From a virus, in IMG/VR virus record IMGVR_UViG_3300020182_000022, positions 1 to 64,000 of that record: a stretch of DNA of 64,000 nt. One strand, given 5' to 3'. Position numbers and translations under genes: made by a program. Shown piece by piece: positions 54,974-63,199 of this stretch (position 1 is its first letter; every line of letters starts with the position of its first letter). Under the pieces are notes generated by a model. It ran no database searches and had not been told where the DNA came from. It saw only the letters and a program-made list of their open reading frames with translations.

Positions 54974-55288
54974 CTAAAATTTTAAATTTAAATCTGGATT
55001 CGCTTGGATGTAGTTTCTGATATACTTAGATCTATACAATGTAGGATCATGTTTAAGAAAGCATTTGAGTACATCATAATCTGTATCGACATCACATACC
55101 ATCTTGAATGTGTCTCTCAACTCCTTCTCTCTCAACAACCATAAAAATATATTAGGTAGATTCATCTTCTTGTTCTTAACAATGCAAACATACGAACAGA
55201 AACCTAAAAATAGATGAAGATATTCACCTTGATATGTATTGTTAACAGGATCACCATTTCCTATCATTCCGCTTATTATGTCGCTCAT
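54974..55288 (-). CDS. hypothetical protein, 104 aa
   Basis: Unknown, mostly helical (LPNIFLWLLREKELRDTFKM, DVLKCFLKHDPTLYRSKYIR). ATG overlaps the DHH gene stop as ATGA, so its translation is coupled. Part of the GAT-gp41-DHH early transcript. Being upstream of gp32, it may be a replication accessory, but this is position only. Confidence 0.5.
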   Translation of the reverse strand: MSDIISGMIGNGDPVNNTYQGEYLHLFLGFCSYVCIVKNKKMNLPNIFLWLLREKELRDTFKMVCDVDTDYDVLKCFLKHDPTLYRSKYIRNYIQANPDLNLKF

Positions 55289-56226
55289 GTAACTACAGGG
55301 GATAAAAGTTTCGTTAAGGTTAGTACCTTATCAGTTAATTGACCTCCGGAAGCATATGGATGGCCTCCACCTTCTGCTATGCTGCTAGCTAATTTTCCTA
55401 AGTCAACTTCCGGGCATTTCTCTTTGTTCACTCTGAAACTAACTCTTTTAGTATTCATATTCATTACCATCACTATGTCACATTCATAACTGTTTATAAC
55501 ATGGTGAGCCACTTCATTCAGACTCTCACTAGCCATTGTTGCGAATAAATTATATTTTTTACCATTCAATGGCAGCTTTCCTTCAAATACTTGCAATTCT
55601 GATATGACTCGAGCAACCTTTTTCTTGTTCAAAGCGATCATGTTTAAATGTGATTGATTGAATCCTTTGAATCCGTTTCCGAAGTCTCTGGTGAATTGTT
55701 CTGCACGTTGTCCTACATAATTCCATAAAATCACATTCAACTCATATGACCCCTTGACCTGTAATTTGTAGCTATCATAATCATCAATCATCAATATCAA
55801 TAACTTCTGATAATCAGTTAATGTTCTCTTCTCGTATTTCTTTCTCAGCAAATCATACAACAACTTGCAGCAGGATGTGTACTCAGACAATATAGTCGTG
55901 GCTTTTTTGTACTTATCTTTATTCTGCACGTGTGTGTCGTGATGATCCACTATCGATACATTCTCATGATCAACTAAGTCTAGATTATTTTGACTCACGT
56001 CTAGATCAAATATGTAAACCTTGTCGTAATCCTCGATTTTGTTCTTCATCGACCACGCTGAGAACGTTTTACGAAAATTAGACTGAGAACATATTTCATG
56101 CTCTACATTCTTCATACCAGTAAACCACCGGAACACTAAGTATGAACCTATTCCATCTAAATCACAATCTGAAAATATAATACATTTTTTCACCACGTCT
56201 ATTGTATATTTATTAGTGGTGCTCAC
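55285..56226 (-). CDS. DHH-family phosphoesterase
   Basis: Member of the DHH/DHHA1 superfamily (RecJ, NrnA oligoribonuclease, pyrophosphatases). The first motif FSDCDLDGIGS, the second (DLDVSQ) and the signature IVDHHDTH metal-binding triad are all present. The C-terminal DHHA1 substrate site is seen as EGGGHPYASGGQ. It probably degrades short oligonucleotides or nucleotide derivatives, recycling nucleotides for phage DNA. At 313 aa it is nearer NrnA size than RecJ. It starts with GTG eight bases after the helicase stop, in the primosome operon. Confidence 0.85.
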   Translation of the reverse strand: MSTTNKYTIDVVKKCIIFSDCDLDGIGSYLVFRWFTGMKNVEHEICSQSNFRKTFSAWSMKNKIEDYDKVYIFDLDVSQNNLDLVDHENVSIVDHHDTHVQNKDKYKKATTILSEYTSCCKLLYDLLRKKYEKRTLTDYQKLLILMIDDYDSYKLQVKGSYELNVILWNYVGQRAEQFTRDFGNGFKGFNQSHLNMIALNKKKVARVISELQVFEGKLPLNGKKYNLFATMASESLNEVAHHVINSYECDIVMVMNMNTKRVSFRVNKEKCPEVDLGKLASSIAEGGGHPYASGGQLTDKVLTLTKLLSPVVT

Positions 56227-56234
56227 GGTTGCAA

Positions 56235-57563
56235 CTAGATAGACAGATCGTCTAGAGATTGGATAGTGTCAGTCATGTCAATGTTTTGTAACTGCACGCT
56301 AGCTTCCTTGAGAGTCAACGTATCATAGTCAATCTCCATAGCGATACTACCGTAATTCTCACCAAATCGATTTTTCATCACACCTAATTTGATCACACCC
56401 ATCTCAATATCCTCTTCTTCTCTCCATATACTGAATATCGCATCTGCAGTTGCTGCTAAACCATAACTCTCACCAACAGTATCAAGTCCAGGATTGACTT
56501 CATTGTAACCAGCTCTGTTTAACTGTGTCGCGGTGATGATAGGACATTCATATACATATGATAATGCTCTTAGTTCTTCAGTCGCGTACTTTATACGTTC
56601 ATAAGAGTTGGTTCCTATGTCACTCTTGAGCAAGTTGACGTAATCGATCACGATCGCGTCTAATTTGACTCCTCTGTCGATAAGTTTCTTGATATAACCT
56701 TTGATGTGTCTGCAACTCACTGTGCTAGGAGGGAACTCTTTTACTATTATTTGAGCTCTCTTGTTATTCTGTTTGTATTGATTGACTGAATCTTCAATAT
56801 CATCAGTACGTCGATGTAATGCTCGAATTGGTATCTGAGTCAAGTTTGTGGTTATTCTTTTAGCATACACTAGCTCACTCATCTCGAGACTTATTAGTAA
56901 TACAGTCTTGCCTTGATCAGCAATGTTCTTGGCGATGTTACCTAAGAATATACTCTTACCAATATTAGTCTCACCGGCGAACACATACAATGCTCTACCA
57001 TGTTCCAAGAAACCACCATCTAACTTCTTGTCTAACCAAGGCCAGCCGCATGCTATAGTATCATCTTTGGTGTTCAAATCTGTTATGTGTTGTTCTATGT
57101 CATTGAAGTAATCTAAACCTATGTCTGTAGCTAATGTTATGTTACAAGCTTTCTCAAATTTAGTTAATATACTACTAGTATCTACATCTTGATCGCCAGC
57201 TGAATCAGCCACTTCTAATAATGTGTTGAACACTGCTTTCTCTTTGAGAAATTTTTCTGTGTTCTCGTAAAGTTCATCCTTGTTGAAATGTCTGTCAAAT
57301 CCTTCGAATAATGCTGCTACACTCTTGAAGCTATTTTTTAATTCTGGTGTTGTCAGATATCCTTTGATTTCAGTTAACGTAGGAGACACACTTCTCTTCT
57401 CGTAGAAGTCTGTGACAATCTGTACCACGTTCTTGATATCTTTATTGCTAAAGAACTTACCATCTAAGTGATCAACTATACTTGACAGATATGCTTCATC
57501 TGTTAGCATATTGTAAGCTATAACGACCTCATAGAAGTCTCCATCTAGTGAATTTTTATTCAT
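56235..57563 (-). CDS. gp41: replicative DNA helicase gp41
   Basis: Hexameric 5'-3' DnaB-type helicase of the T4-like primosome. It has an N-terminal helical domain (residues ~1-150), then a RecA-like motor: Walker A FAGETNIGKSIFLG, H1a LLISLEMSEL, Walker B AIVIDYVNLLKSD, and the TATQLNRAGYNEV glutamine motif. Length is 442 aa against 475 in T4. Its ATG overlaps the glycosyltransferase stop by eight bases. It is expressed from the GAT early promoter. Confidence 0.94.
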   Translation of the reverse strand: MNKNSLDGDFYEVVIAYNMLTDEAYLSSIVDHLDGKFFSNKDIKNVVQIVTDFYEKRSVSPTLTEIKGYLTTPELKNSFKSVAALFEGFDRHFNKDELYENTEKFLKEKAVFNTLLEVADSAGDQDVDTSSILTKFEKACNITLATDIGLDYFNDIEQHITDLNTKDDTIACGWPWLDKKLDGGFLEHGRALYVFAGETNIGKSIFLGNIAKNIADQGKTVLLISLEMSELVYAKRITTNLTQIPIRALHRRTDDIEDSVNQYKQNNKRAQIIVKEFPPSTVSCRHIKGYIKKLIDRGVKLDAIVIDYVNLLKSDIGTNSYERIKYATEELRALSYVYECPIITATQLNRAGYNEVNPGLDTVGESYGLAATADAIFSIWREEEDIEMGVIKLGVMKNRFGENYGSIAMEIDYDTLTLKEASVQLQNIDMTDTIQSLDDLSI

Positions 57564-58239
57564 TCTTGTATTGATTGTAAAATATTTGTTGTGACTCTTG
57601 AAATGTTTTATCGTTGATGTCTCTCAAGCCTGGGCTCGCATGAGTGACATGAATAGGATATGTTCCTATTTTGAGTTTCAATTTGTTCGCATCTAAACAA
57701 CTCGAGAGATCGTAATGATGAAATTTGAACGACTCATTAAATTTCCATCCAGCCTGCAATACATTCTTCAGATTTACAGCCATGAACAATCCATCAATCA
57801 CAAGACATCTTTTAGGCCATGGACCGAAGCTAGTCACTCCTAACTGACTACTATCATTGATTGGATGTGACACCGCGCCTGACATGTCTTCACGTTCACT
57901 CATGACGTGCCACAAGCATGGTTGTTTGATTTTAACTTTGCTAGAACCAGCTAGTCCTACAATATCGTACTTCATCTGATTCATCGCAGTATACAACTTA
58001 CCTTTCAATTTCAGGTCATCGATAAACACATCATCATGCACAAACAACACAATATCATGTTTGATTAGATTTTCTGCTGTTAACTGTCTGTTGTATGCTT
58101 GTGACAAACCAGACTTGTTGTTAGCATTGATAACAACAGTCACATCGTTTTTTAATTCATTGAGAGATTTCGCTAACATTGAATCTCTTCCGTCACCCTT
58201 GGAGCAAGTGACTACTAATATCTTTCTCATTTCGTTCAT
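57556..58239 (-). CDS. glycosyltransferase, StrF/GT2-like
   Basis: Small GT-A-type glycosyltransferase. It has an N-terminal ILVVTCSKGDGRDSMLAKSL strand, VINANNKSGLSQAYNRQL, a metal-binding FVHDDVFID (D-x-D-like), and a GLFMAVNLKNVLQAGWKFNE acceptor region. These fit the StrF-type (PF13712-like) family common in large phages. Donor and acceptor are unknown: phage DNA, capsid, fibre or host surface glycans are all possible. The start at 58239 overlaps the amidotransferase TGA as ATGA. In-frame ATG 58230 is the alternative. Linked in one operon to GAT and, upstream, QueC. Confidence 0.75.
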   Translation of the reverse strand: MNEMRKILVVTCSKGDGRDSMLAKSLNELKNDVTVVINANNKSGLSQAYNRQLTAENLIKHDIVLFVHDDVFIDDLKLKGKLYTAMNQMKYDIVGLAGSSKVKIKQPCLWHVMSEREDMSGAVSHPINDSSQLGVTSFGPWPKRCLVIDGLFMAVNLKNVLQAGWKFNESFKFHHYDLSSCLDANKLKLKIGTYPIHVTHASPGLRDINDKTFQESQQIFYNQYKNE

Positions 58240-58937
58240 AGGAAAAATGGGCTGTTTGATTGGAATTCTCCGCATGTCGCTAATCCTTCCGTAGTTGAGC
58301 AATATATGACACCTTCTCTGAGTTCTTCTTCGACAACACCAGGCACTTTGATGGAACTAAACTCACCGGTGTCAGTATTACCAAACAACGTGCTGCCGCT
58401 TCTCACCAGGAATGTACATCCGGTCAGCTTGCTGTATATCCAGCATGCGAAGGTTCCTTGCAATTGATTACAAGCCTTTTCTAAAGCCACAATCTCAGCT
58501 GTTCTCTTGCCTTCATCTAACTCCTCACCTAAGAATTCCTCGCTAAACTCAAATACTAATGATATTAAAGCTGGTATCACTGAGCTGTCTACTGAATTGT
58601 AATGATCTGGCATCAACTCCTCTACTAATTGTCTGTCATTCTGCAAGACACCGTTATGAGCCACTATATAATAGAAGTCTTCAAATGGATGGCTTGTTAC
58701 AGGGCTGAACTCGCGATTGGACGATGTAGGAGCTTGTGTGTGACCTAAAAATTGATTGTAATCACCTGAGAAAGCGTAATCACCGGTAAGATCCACCACA
58801 TTCGGATCTTTTCGGATGTAAATCTCCCGGCCTCTTGTTGTGTATAAGCTACCATACGAGAAATTACCTCTCTCGCGATTAGCAATGTATAATTTCTCAT
58901 AATTTTTAAATATTGTTGAACCGAAAATACCGCACAT
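58236..58937 (-). CDS. class II glutamine amidotransferase (GAT)
   Basis: Ntn-hydrolase glutaminase domain alone. The N-terminus is MCGIFGS, in which Cys2 becomes the nucleophile after Met removal. AHNGVLQ holds the oxyanion Asn-Gly, an Arg-containing TQAPTSSNRE segment is present, and SVDSSVIP supplies the substrate-binding acidic residue. Proteins of this sort supply ammonia to a partner synthase, but here there is no fused synthase domain (233 aa). The neighbour is QueC, and archaeal and phage Gat-QueC fusions turn the nitrile of preQ0 into the amidine of G+/archaeosine, so it is likely QueC's partner. Leaderless early promoter TTGCGA-17-TATAAT lies six bases before the ATG. Confidence 0.85.
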   Translation of the reverse strand: MCGIFGSTIFKNYEKLYIANRERGNFSYGSLYTTRGREIYIRKDPNVVDLTGDYAFSGDYNQFLGHTQAPTSSNREFSPVTSHPFEDFYYIVAHNGVLQNDRQLVEELMPDHYNSVDSSVIPALISLVFEFSEEFLGEELDEGKRTAEIVALEKACNQLQGTFACWIYSKLTGCTFLVRSGSTLFGNTDTGEFSSIKVPGVVEEELREGVIYCSTTEGLATCGEFQSNSPFFL

Positions 58938-58943
58938 AGTTAT

Positions 58944-58972
58944 ATTATAGCTGAGCTAACTGTTTATCGCAA
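58944..58972 (-). promoter_or_regulatory. early sigma70-type promoter TTGCGA-17-TATAAT
   Basis: -10 TATAAT at 58944-58949, 17-bp spacer, -35 TTGCGA at 58967-58972. The -10 is six bases before the GAT ATG and the promoter overlaps the end of queC. Confidence 0.8.
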
Positions 58973-59669
58973 CACAATTGTGTGACTTCCATGGTATTTC
59001 TCTGCTGTATGGTATTGGGTCAATATAACCAGCTTCTAAAAATCCTTGAATACGTGAACTACATGCCGTGCACTCCCCACATGCCTCGTCTTTACCTTCA
59101 TAACAAGTCCATGTATTAGAGAAGTCTACTCCTAGCTCGACACCCATTCTGATGATCTCAGCTTTGCTCTTGTCAATCAGAGGCGCTTCTATTGTGACTC
59201 GATCGCGTCTGTTCAATTGGTTTACGTTGTTGATCGCTTCTAGAAACTCTTTGCTACCGTCCCAGAATCCTGCTTGACTGTCAACCAGAGCAGATCCATG
59301 GAACACGGTACTAGCGCCAATTGATTCTGCATATGCTGTGCATATAGACAACATCATCATGTTTCTGTTAGGTACATAATTGACAGTTTGTGGGTCTCCT
59401 AACACATCTCTCGCTTTTGCTACATCAATATCATCATTAGTCAGAGCACTAGTTGTCACAATGTCTTTGAAGAACTTTAGATCTAGTATCTTGAGGTTTT
59501 CTTGTTTGGTTCTGTGTATTGTATTTTGTGCGCAAACCAATTCTTTGTCTCTGTGTTTCTGTCCATAATCATACCCAACGGCCTGAATTTCATATCCTTT
59601 TGATCTAGCGAGATGGTATATCACTGTGGAGTCTAAACCACCGCTTAACGGTACAATACATTTATCCAT
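58956..59669 (-). CDS. queC: 7-cyano-7-deazaguanine synthase QueC
   Basis: ATP-dependent enzyme that converts 7-carboxy-7-deazaguanine to preQ0, the precursor of queuosine, archaeosine and phage 7-deazaguanine DNA bases. The P-loop PLSGGLDSTV is near the N-terminus. The family motif NYVPNRNMMMLSI is present, as is the zinc site (TCYEGKDEACGECTACSSR). Length is 237 aa (typical ~230). ATG 59669 is chosen over 59705 because the perfect early promoter ends seven bases upstream of it. It is the first gene of a run with GAT, glycosyltransferase and gp41. FolE, QueD and QueE are not in this window and may lie elsewhere or come from the host. Confidence 0.94.
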   Translation of the reverse strand: MDKCIVPLSGGLDSTVIYHLARSKGYEIQAVGYDYGQKHRDKELVCAQNTIHRTKQENLKILDLKFFKDIVTTSALTNDDIDVAKARDVLGDPQTVNYVPNRNMMMLSICTAYAESIGASTVFHGSALVDSQAGFWDGSKEFLEAINNVNQLNRRDRVTIEAPLIDKSKAEIIRMGVELGVDFSNTWTCYEGKDEACGECTACSSRIQGFLEAGYIDPIPYSREIPWKSHNCVAINS

Positions 59670-59676
59670 AGTTTTT

Positions 59677-59705
59677 ATTATATGAACTATATAAAATGAA
59701 GGCAA
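59677..59705 (-). promoter_or_regulatory. early sigma70-type promoter TTGCCT-17-TATAAT
   Basis: -10 TATAAT at 59677-59682, 17-bp spacer, -35 TTGCCT at 59700-59705. The -10 is seven bases before the queC ATG. Confidence 0.85.
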
Positions 59706-59710
59706 CTTAA

Positions 59711-59718
59711 TATAAGTA
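59711..59718 (+). promoter_or_regulatory. late promoter TATAAGTA
   Basis: Late-type octamer five bases before the ATG at 59724, divergent from the queC early promoter. Confidence 0.65.
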
Positions 59719-59723
59719 ATGTT

Positions 59724-61679
59724 ATGAGCAGCAGAAAGTACAATACTAATGACAATGATTTAATCTGGGAGAGTTTTCAAAACCGCACAAACCACAAGAT
59801 CTCCAAGCAGAATAGTAGATACAGTGAATTGTTAGAGAACGATCTCAAGTATATCGAAGAATTTCTAATCAGAGAAGGTATTTGGGATAAGGTTAAAGGT
59901 GCTGCTGGTGCTGCTGCCGGTAAGGTGAAGGATTTTGCTGCTGATAAGATCATGAAGCCTTTGATGGATATGTTGGCTGCAGCTATTCAGAAAGACCCAG
60001 CATCTGCTGAGAAGTTACCAGAACTTCAACAAGCTGCTCAAGGTGGTGGAGATATTGGAGCAATTTTACAGGCAAGTGGTGATCAAAGTATCATGAAGCA
60101 AATTGAAGGTCAACCAGATGCAGCTGCAGGTGGTGTAGCGGATCCGGCAGATCCGGAAGCGGCTGCCGCTCCACAGGCTGAGTCGTACTTGTATCAATTT
60201 AATATGAACAAAATGATTTGTGAGACTTTGGTTGATCAAGGAATCATTTCAGAATCAAAATCTCAAATCATTCAAGAGAGACGGAAATTCGAAGCCGCGA
60301 ATGTCCTGTTTGAGTCTCTAAAGAAAAACACACAACCGAAAGATTGTCCATGGATGCCTAATCTCGTCATTGAGAAAGACGTGAGAGGTGCTGACGGAAG
60401 GTTTGCAGCCGGTAACCAATCAGGTGTTCAGTACGCACCAGCAGATGCACCAACAGCAGAAGCTCCAGCGGCGGCTCCGGCAGCCGGAGGCGGTTATACT
60501 GGTAGTGTTCGGAAGGACGTTAGTGTACTAAAGAGTAACATAAAGCAATTCTTAAAAGCTAATCCAAAGATGGCGACAGATGGTAGGTTCAAGAGTATTG
60601 AGCAGATGGTAAGCGGACTGGATCGAGAGGGGCGAACAGCAGAGACTCCAGCAGAGGCTCCAGCAGAGGCTCCAGCAACCGGTACACCAGAGGCTCCAGC
60701 AGAGGCTCCAGCAACCAGTACACCAGAGGCTCCAGCAACCAGTACACCAGAGGCTCCAGCAGCAAAGCCAGAAGGTACACCAGGACCAGCAGCACCAACA
60801 GTAGGTGCAGGGGGTGCGTCAATGCCAGCTGAGAAGCCGGTAGCAGACGGTGCAACACCAGCAGGTGGTGCTCCAACACCAGCGGACGGAGCTAAGGCAC
60901 CAGGAATTTTAGGTAAGGTTTGGAATTTTGTTAAGGCTAACAAGGGTGCAATTGGTGGTCTTGCTGCCATGGGTATTGCTGCAGCGTTAATCGCAGGTGG
61001 AGGTCCTTTTGCCATACCGGCTACTAGATATCTAACCGGTGCTCTTATGGGTGGTGTTAGAGGTGCTATAAAAGGTGCAAAGGGTACTGAGGGTGGTATG
61101 ATGGATAAATTTAAAGGGGCAGCTAATCAAGCTGGTGCAGATTCAATGAAAGGTGGAGCGGTTGGAATTGCTGCCGGTATGGCTGGAGATGCAGTTGGTA
61201 GTGTGATGGGTGGAGCTGCTAATGCTGCTGCAGACGGTCAAGTGCCTAGTGCAGCTGCTGAACCATACGTTGAGCCAAGTGCTGAGCCGATGGACCAGAC
61301 TTCAGATTATGGAGGTAATCCAGAAGACTATAGTGCTGGTGGTCAATATGATATGGAAACACCAGAGATCGCCGGTACTAGTGGTGGTTTTAATCCTGAA
61401 ACTGGTGAGAGTAACATGGACATGTCGGATGAAGAAGCTGCTGCGTTCAATGCTCAAGATGCTAACGGCGAAACACCAGGAGTAGATTACCAAGAACCTA
61501 CCGCAAAATCAGCTGCTGAAGCTGAAGCTGGAGTAGGTCAAATTGATCCTGTAACCGGAAAGAAAATCGAAATGATTGACCCAGAAAACAAACCAGGGTT
61601 CTTTAAGAAATTAGGATCATTTCTGCCAGGTGGGACTACACCTAGAGAGGTGTGGGGTTCGAACACCGGCAAAGGTTAA
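59724..61679 (+). CDS. Ala/Pro/Gly-rich late protein with repeats, 651 aa
   Basis: Unrecognised large late protein. The N-terminal ~60 residues are helical and contain possible prohead-protease sites (LIWE|S and LIRE|G); another is at IISE|S. Low-complexity regions follow: an Ala-rich first third, a TPEAPA[ET]x-type tandem repeat region at residues ~308-355, and a Gly/Ala-rich stretch (AAMGIAAALIAGGGPFAIPA) with a weakly hydrophobic segment. The C-terminus ends with a PGFFKKLGSFLPGG amphipathic motif. It may be an internal head protein or structural filament, but no domain is identified. It is the only plus-strand gene in the replication region and has its own late promoter, with the ATG five bases from it. 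Confidence 0.6.
   Translation: MSSRKYNTNDNDLIWESFQNRTNHKISKQNSRYSELLENDLKYIEEFLIREGIWDKVKGAAGAAAGKVKDFAADKIMKPLMDMLAAAIQKDPASAEKLPELQQAAQGGGDIGAILQASGDQSIMKQIEGQPDAAAGGVADPADPEAAAAPQAESYLYQFNMNKMICETLVDQGIISESKSQIIQERRKFEAANVLFESLKKNTQPKDCPWMPNLVIEKDVRGADGRFAAGNQSGVQYAPADAPTAEAPAAAPAAGGGYTGSVRKDVSVLKSNIKQFLKANPKMATDGRFKSIEQMVSGLDREGRTAETPAEAPAEAPATGTPEAPAEAPATSTPEAPATSTPEAPAAKPEGTPGPAAPTVGAGGASMPAEKPVADGATPAGGAPTPADGAKAPGILGKVWNFVKANKGAIGGLAAMGIAAALIAGGGPFAIPATRYLTGALMGGVRGAIKGAKGTEGGMMDKFKGAANQAGADSMKGGAVGIAAGMAGDAVGSVMGGAANAAADGQVPSAAAEPYVEPSAEPMDQTSDYGGNPEDYSAGGQYDMETPEIAGTSGGFNPETGESNMDMSDEEAAAFNAQDANGETPGVDYQEPTAKSAAEAEAGVGQIDPVTGKKIEMIDPENKPGFFKKLGSFLPGGTTPREVWGSNTGKG
60640..60775 (+). 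repeat. Pro/Ala-rich tandem repeats
   Basis: In-frame units of 12-24 bp encoding EAPAEAPATGTP / EAPATSTP-type repeats. Neighbouring 24-bp copies are identical, so slippage and length variation are likely. Confidence 0.75.
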
Positions 61680-62818
61680 GCTGATATCTTTACAGTCTTA
61701 GTAGACTTTTTAGTCTCATCTACAACCACATCATCAACACTGTAACTGTATTGCTTTTTGAGTTGTTTCTCGAGATTAGGTAGGATATGCGTATCCCATA
61801 GATCAGTATCACTCTTCCAGTTCTTGTAATACCCTAATTTCTTACCAGGTACACCGTCTTTTCCACTAGGTAATATAAATGTACTACCAGTCTGCTCAAT
61901 CACACCATGATTGACTGCCATCTCTCTAAGACCACTATACAAGTCTAGACCCTTCTTGAAGTTTAAATATGCTTCACATTCTAAAAATGGTGGTACAAAT
62001 CGATTCTTCACAGTCAATGCACGTAACGTGGTACCACTAACCTTGTTAGCTTCAGGTAACAACTCATCTGATTCTTCTCCTCTGCTGGCATCATGCTTTT
62101 CATCTCTTTTAGCTAGTTGTACTAACACGCTCGCAAGATACACAGGGCCTTTGCCTCCACTTTGAGCTTTAACTAGAGTTGGAAACATCGCACTTGGATC
62201 ATCATATGTATGATTACTGAACAATATAGTAACACCGGCTTGCGCAGCTTTGAATGTTAACAATCTCATCATGCTCTTGAGACCTTTTGCTCTGGTACCC
62301 ATGTCAGTAGCTGATTTACCTTTTTCAGCGTCATCTACTTCCTTTTGACTTGCTAAATTACCAAGACTATCAATACTGATGATGAATTTATCACGCATTT
62401 TTGACTCGATAACACTATCCAGGAAGGCTGATATTTGATTCCTGCAATCTTCAACTGTTTGTACCGGTACATACTTGACTTGATCATTATCTAAACCAAC
62501 TCCAGTGGTACTACTAGCATCTACAGCTGCTTCTGTATCAAATATAACAGGTACCATGCCTTTCTTTTGCGCATTCGCTAATATCTTGTTGATAATGTAA
62601 GTCTTACCAGCTGCACTCGGTCCACTGAACCCAGTTATTCTGCCCATAGGCACACCACCATAAAGACTACCGGAGATAATAGCATTTAATGCCATACAAC
62701 CGGTATCTACGTGGTCAGTCACATTGCTGAGCGCGCTTTCTGATAGAAATTTTGCTTCTGGGTTGAGTTTCTCAAGTTTATCAAAAACTTTGAGAATATC
62801 CTTGTCTAGTTTACTCAT
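61676..62818 (-). CDS. uvsX: recombinase UvsX (RecA-like)
   Basis: ATP-dependent strand-exchange protein for recombination-dependent replication and repair. Walker A is FSGPSAAGKTYI, Walker B KFIISIDSLGNL, and the RecA/UvsX-type ILFSNHTYDD motif follows. Residues ~250-300 have the KVSGTTLRALTVKNRFVPP region, and the C-terminus is charged. At 380 aa it matches T4 UvsX (391 aa). The ATG at 62818 overlaps the stop of the upstream 117-aa gene. TTG at 62821 is the only longer start. It is transcribed from the 63171 early promoter. Confidence 0.94.
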   Translation of the reverse strand: MSKLDKDILKVFDKLEKLNPEAKFLSESALSNVTDHVDTGCMALNAIISGSLYGGVPMGRITGFSGPSAAGKTYIINKILANAQKKGMVPVIFDTEAAVDASSTTGVGLDNDQVKYVPVQTVEDCRNQISAFLDSVIESKMRDKFIISIDSLGNLASQKEVDDAEKGKSATDMGTRAKGLKSMMRLLTFKAAQAGVTILFSNHTYDDPSAMFPTLVKAQSGGKGPVYLASVLVQLAKRDEKHDASRGEESDELLPEANKVSGTTLRALTVKNRFVPPFLECEAYLNFKKGLDLYSGLREMAVNHGVIEQTGSTFILPSGKDGVPGKKLGYYKNWKSDTDLWDTHILPNLEKQLKKQYSYSVDDVVVDETKKSTKTVKISA

Positions 62819-63164
62819 CAAATAGTTTCACAACTTCAGGTTCGGTTTTTTCAGGAGCTGCTACTGGTTTATTAAAAATGTTCTTGTATTGCTGAATGAT
62901 TGGATCATCTAGTTCAATATTATCACTAGTCACAGTGTTGTCTGTATTGAACTTCCAGATAACGCCAGATTCACGTGTTTCAGCTTTGACAAACTCACGG
63001 AAAATAAAGGGTAACAGTTGAACTGATATCTGACCATTCTCTTGATTGACTTGTACATTAACAACCGCTGGTTCCTTAATCGACATGATTTTCTCTACTG
63101 TTTCAACGTGCTCTCCCACGATAACACGACCTACACTATCTACAAATGCTTTAATATTACTCAT
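62811..63164 (-). CDS. hypothetical early protein, 117 aa
   Basis: Unknown. It has an N-terminal beta-rich half that includes SVGRVIVGEHVETVEKIMSI and VQVNQENGQISVQLLPFIFR, then a charged C-terminal half. It is the first gene of an early transcript and overlaps uvsX by eight bases. The ATG is six bases after a perfect -10 box, so the mRNA is predicted to be leaderless. Pairing with uvsX suggests a DNA-metabolism accessory. Confidence 0.55.
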   Translation of the reverse strand: MSNIKAFVDSVGRVIVGEHVETVEKIMSIKEPAVVNVQVNQENGQISVQLLPFIFREFVKAETRESGVIWKFNTDNTVTSDNIELDDPIIQQYKNIFNKPVAAPEKTEPEVVKLFDE

Positions 63165-63170
63165 ACTCTT

Positions 63171-63199
63171 ATTATATGAACTTTGAGTGTGTTAATCAA
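63171..63199 (-). promoter_or_regulatory. early sigma70-type promoter TTGATT-17-TATAAT
   Basis: -10 TATAAT at 63171-63176, 17-bp spacer, -35 TTGATT at 63194-63199. The -10 is six bases before the ATG at 63164. Confidence 0.75.

Noticed and set aside
60494-61015. 173-codon minus-strand ORF opposite the Ala/Pro-rich gene
   Set aside because: Its Ala/Gly/Pro repeat composition simply mirrors the plus-strand repeats. The plus-strand gene has a late promoter directly before its ATG.
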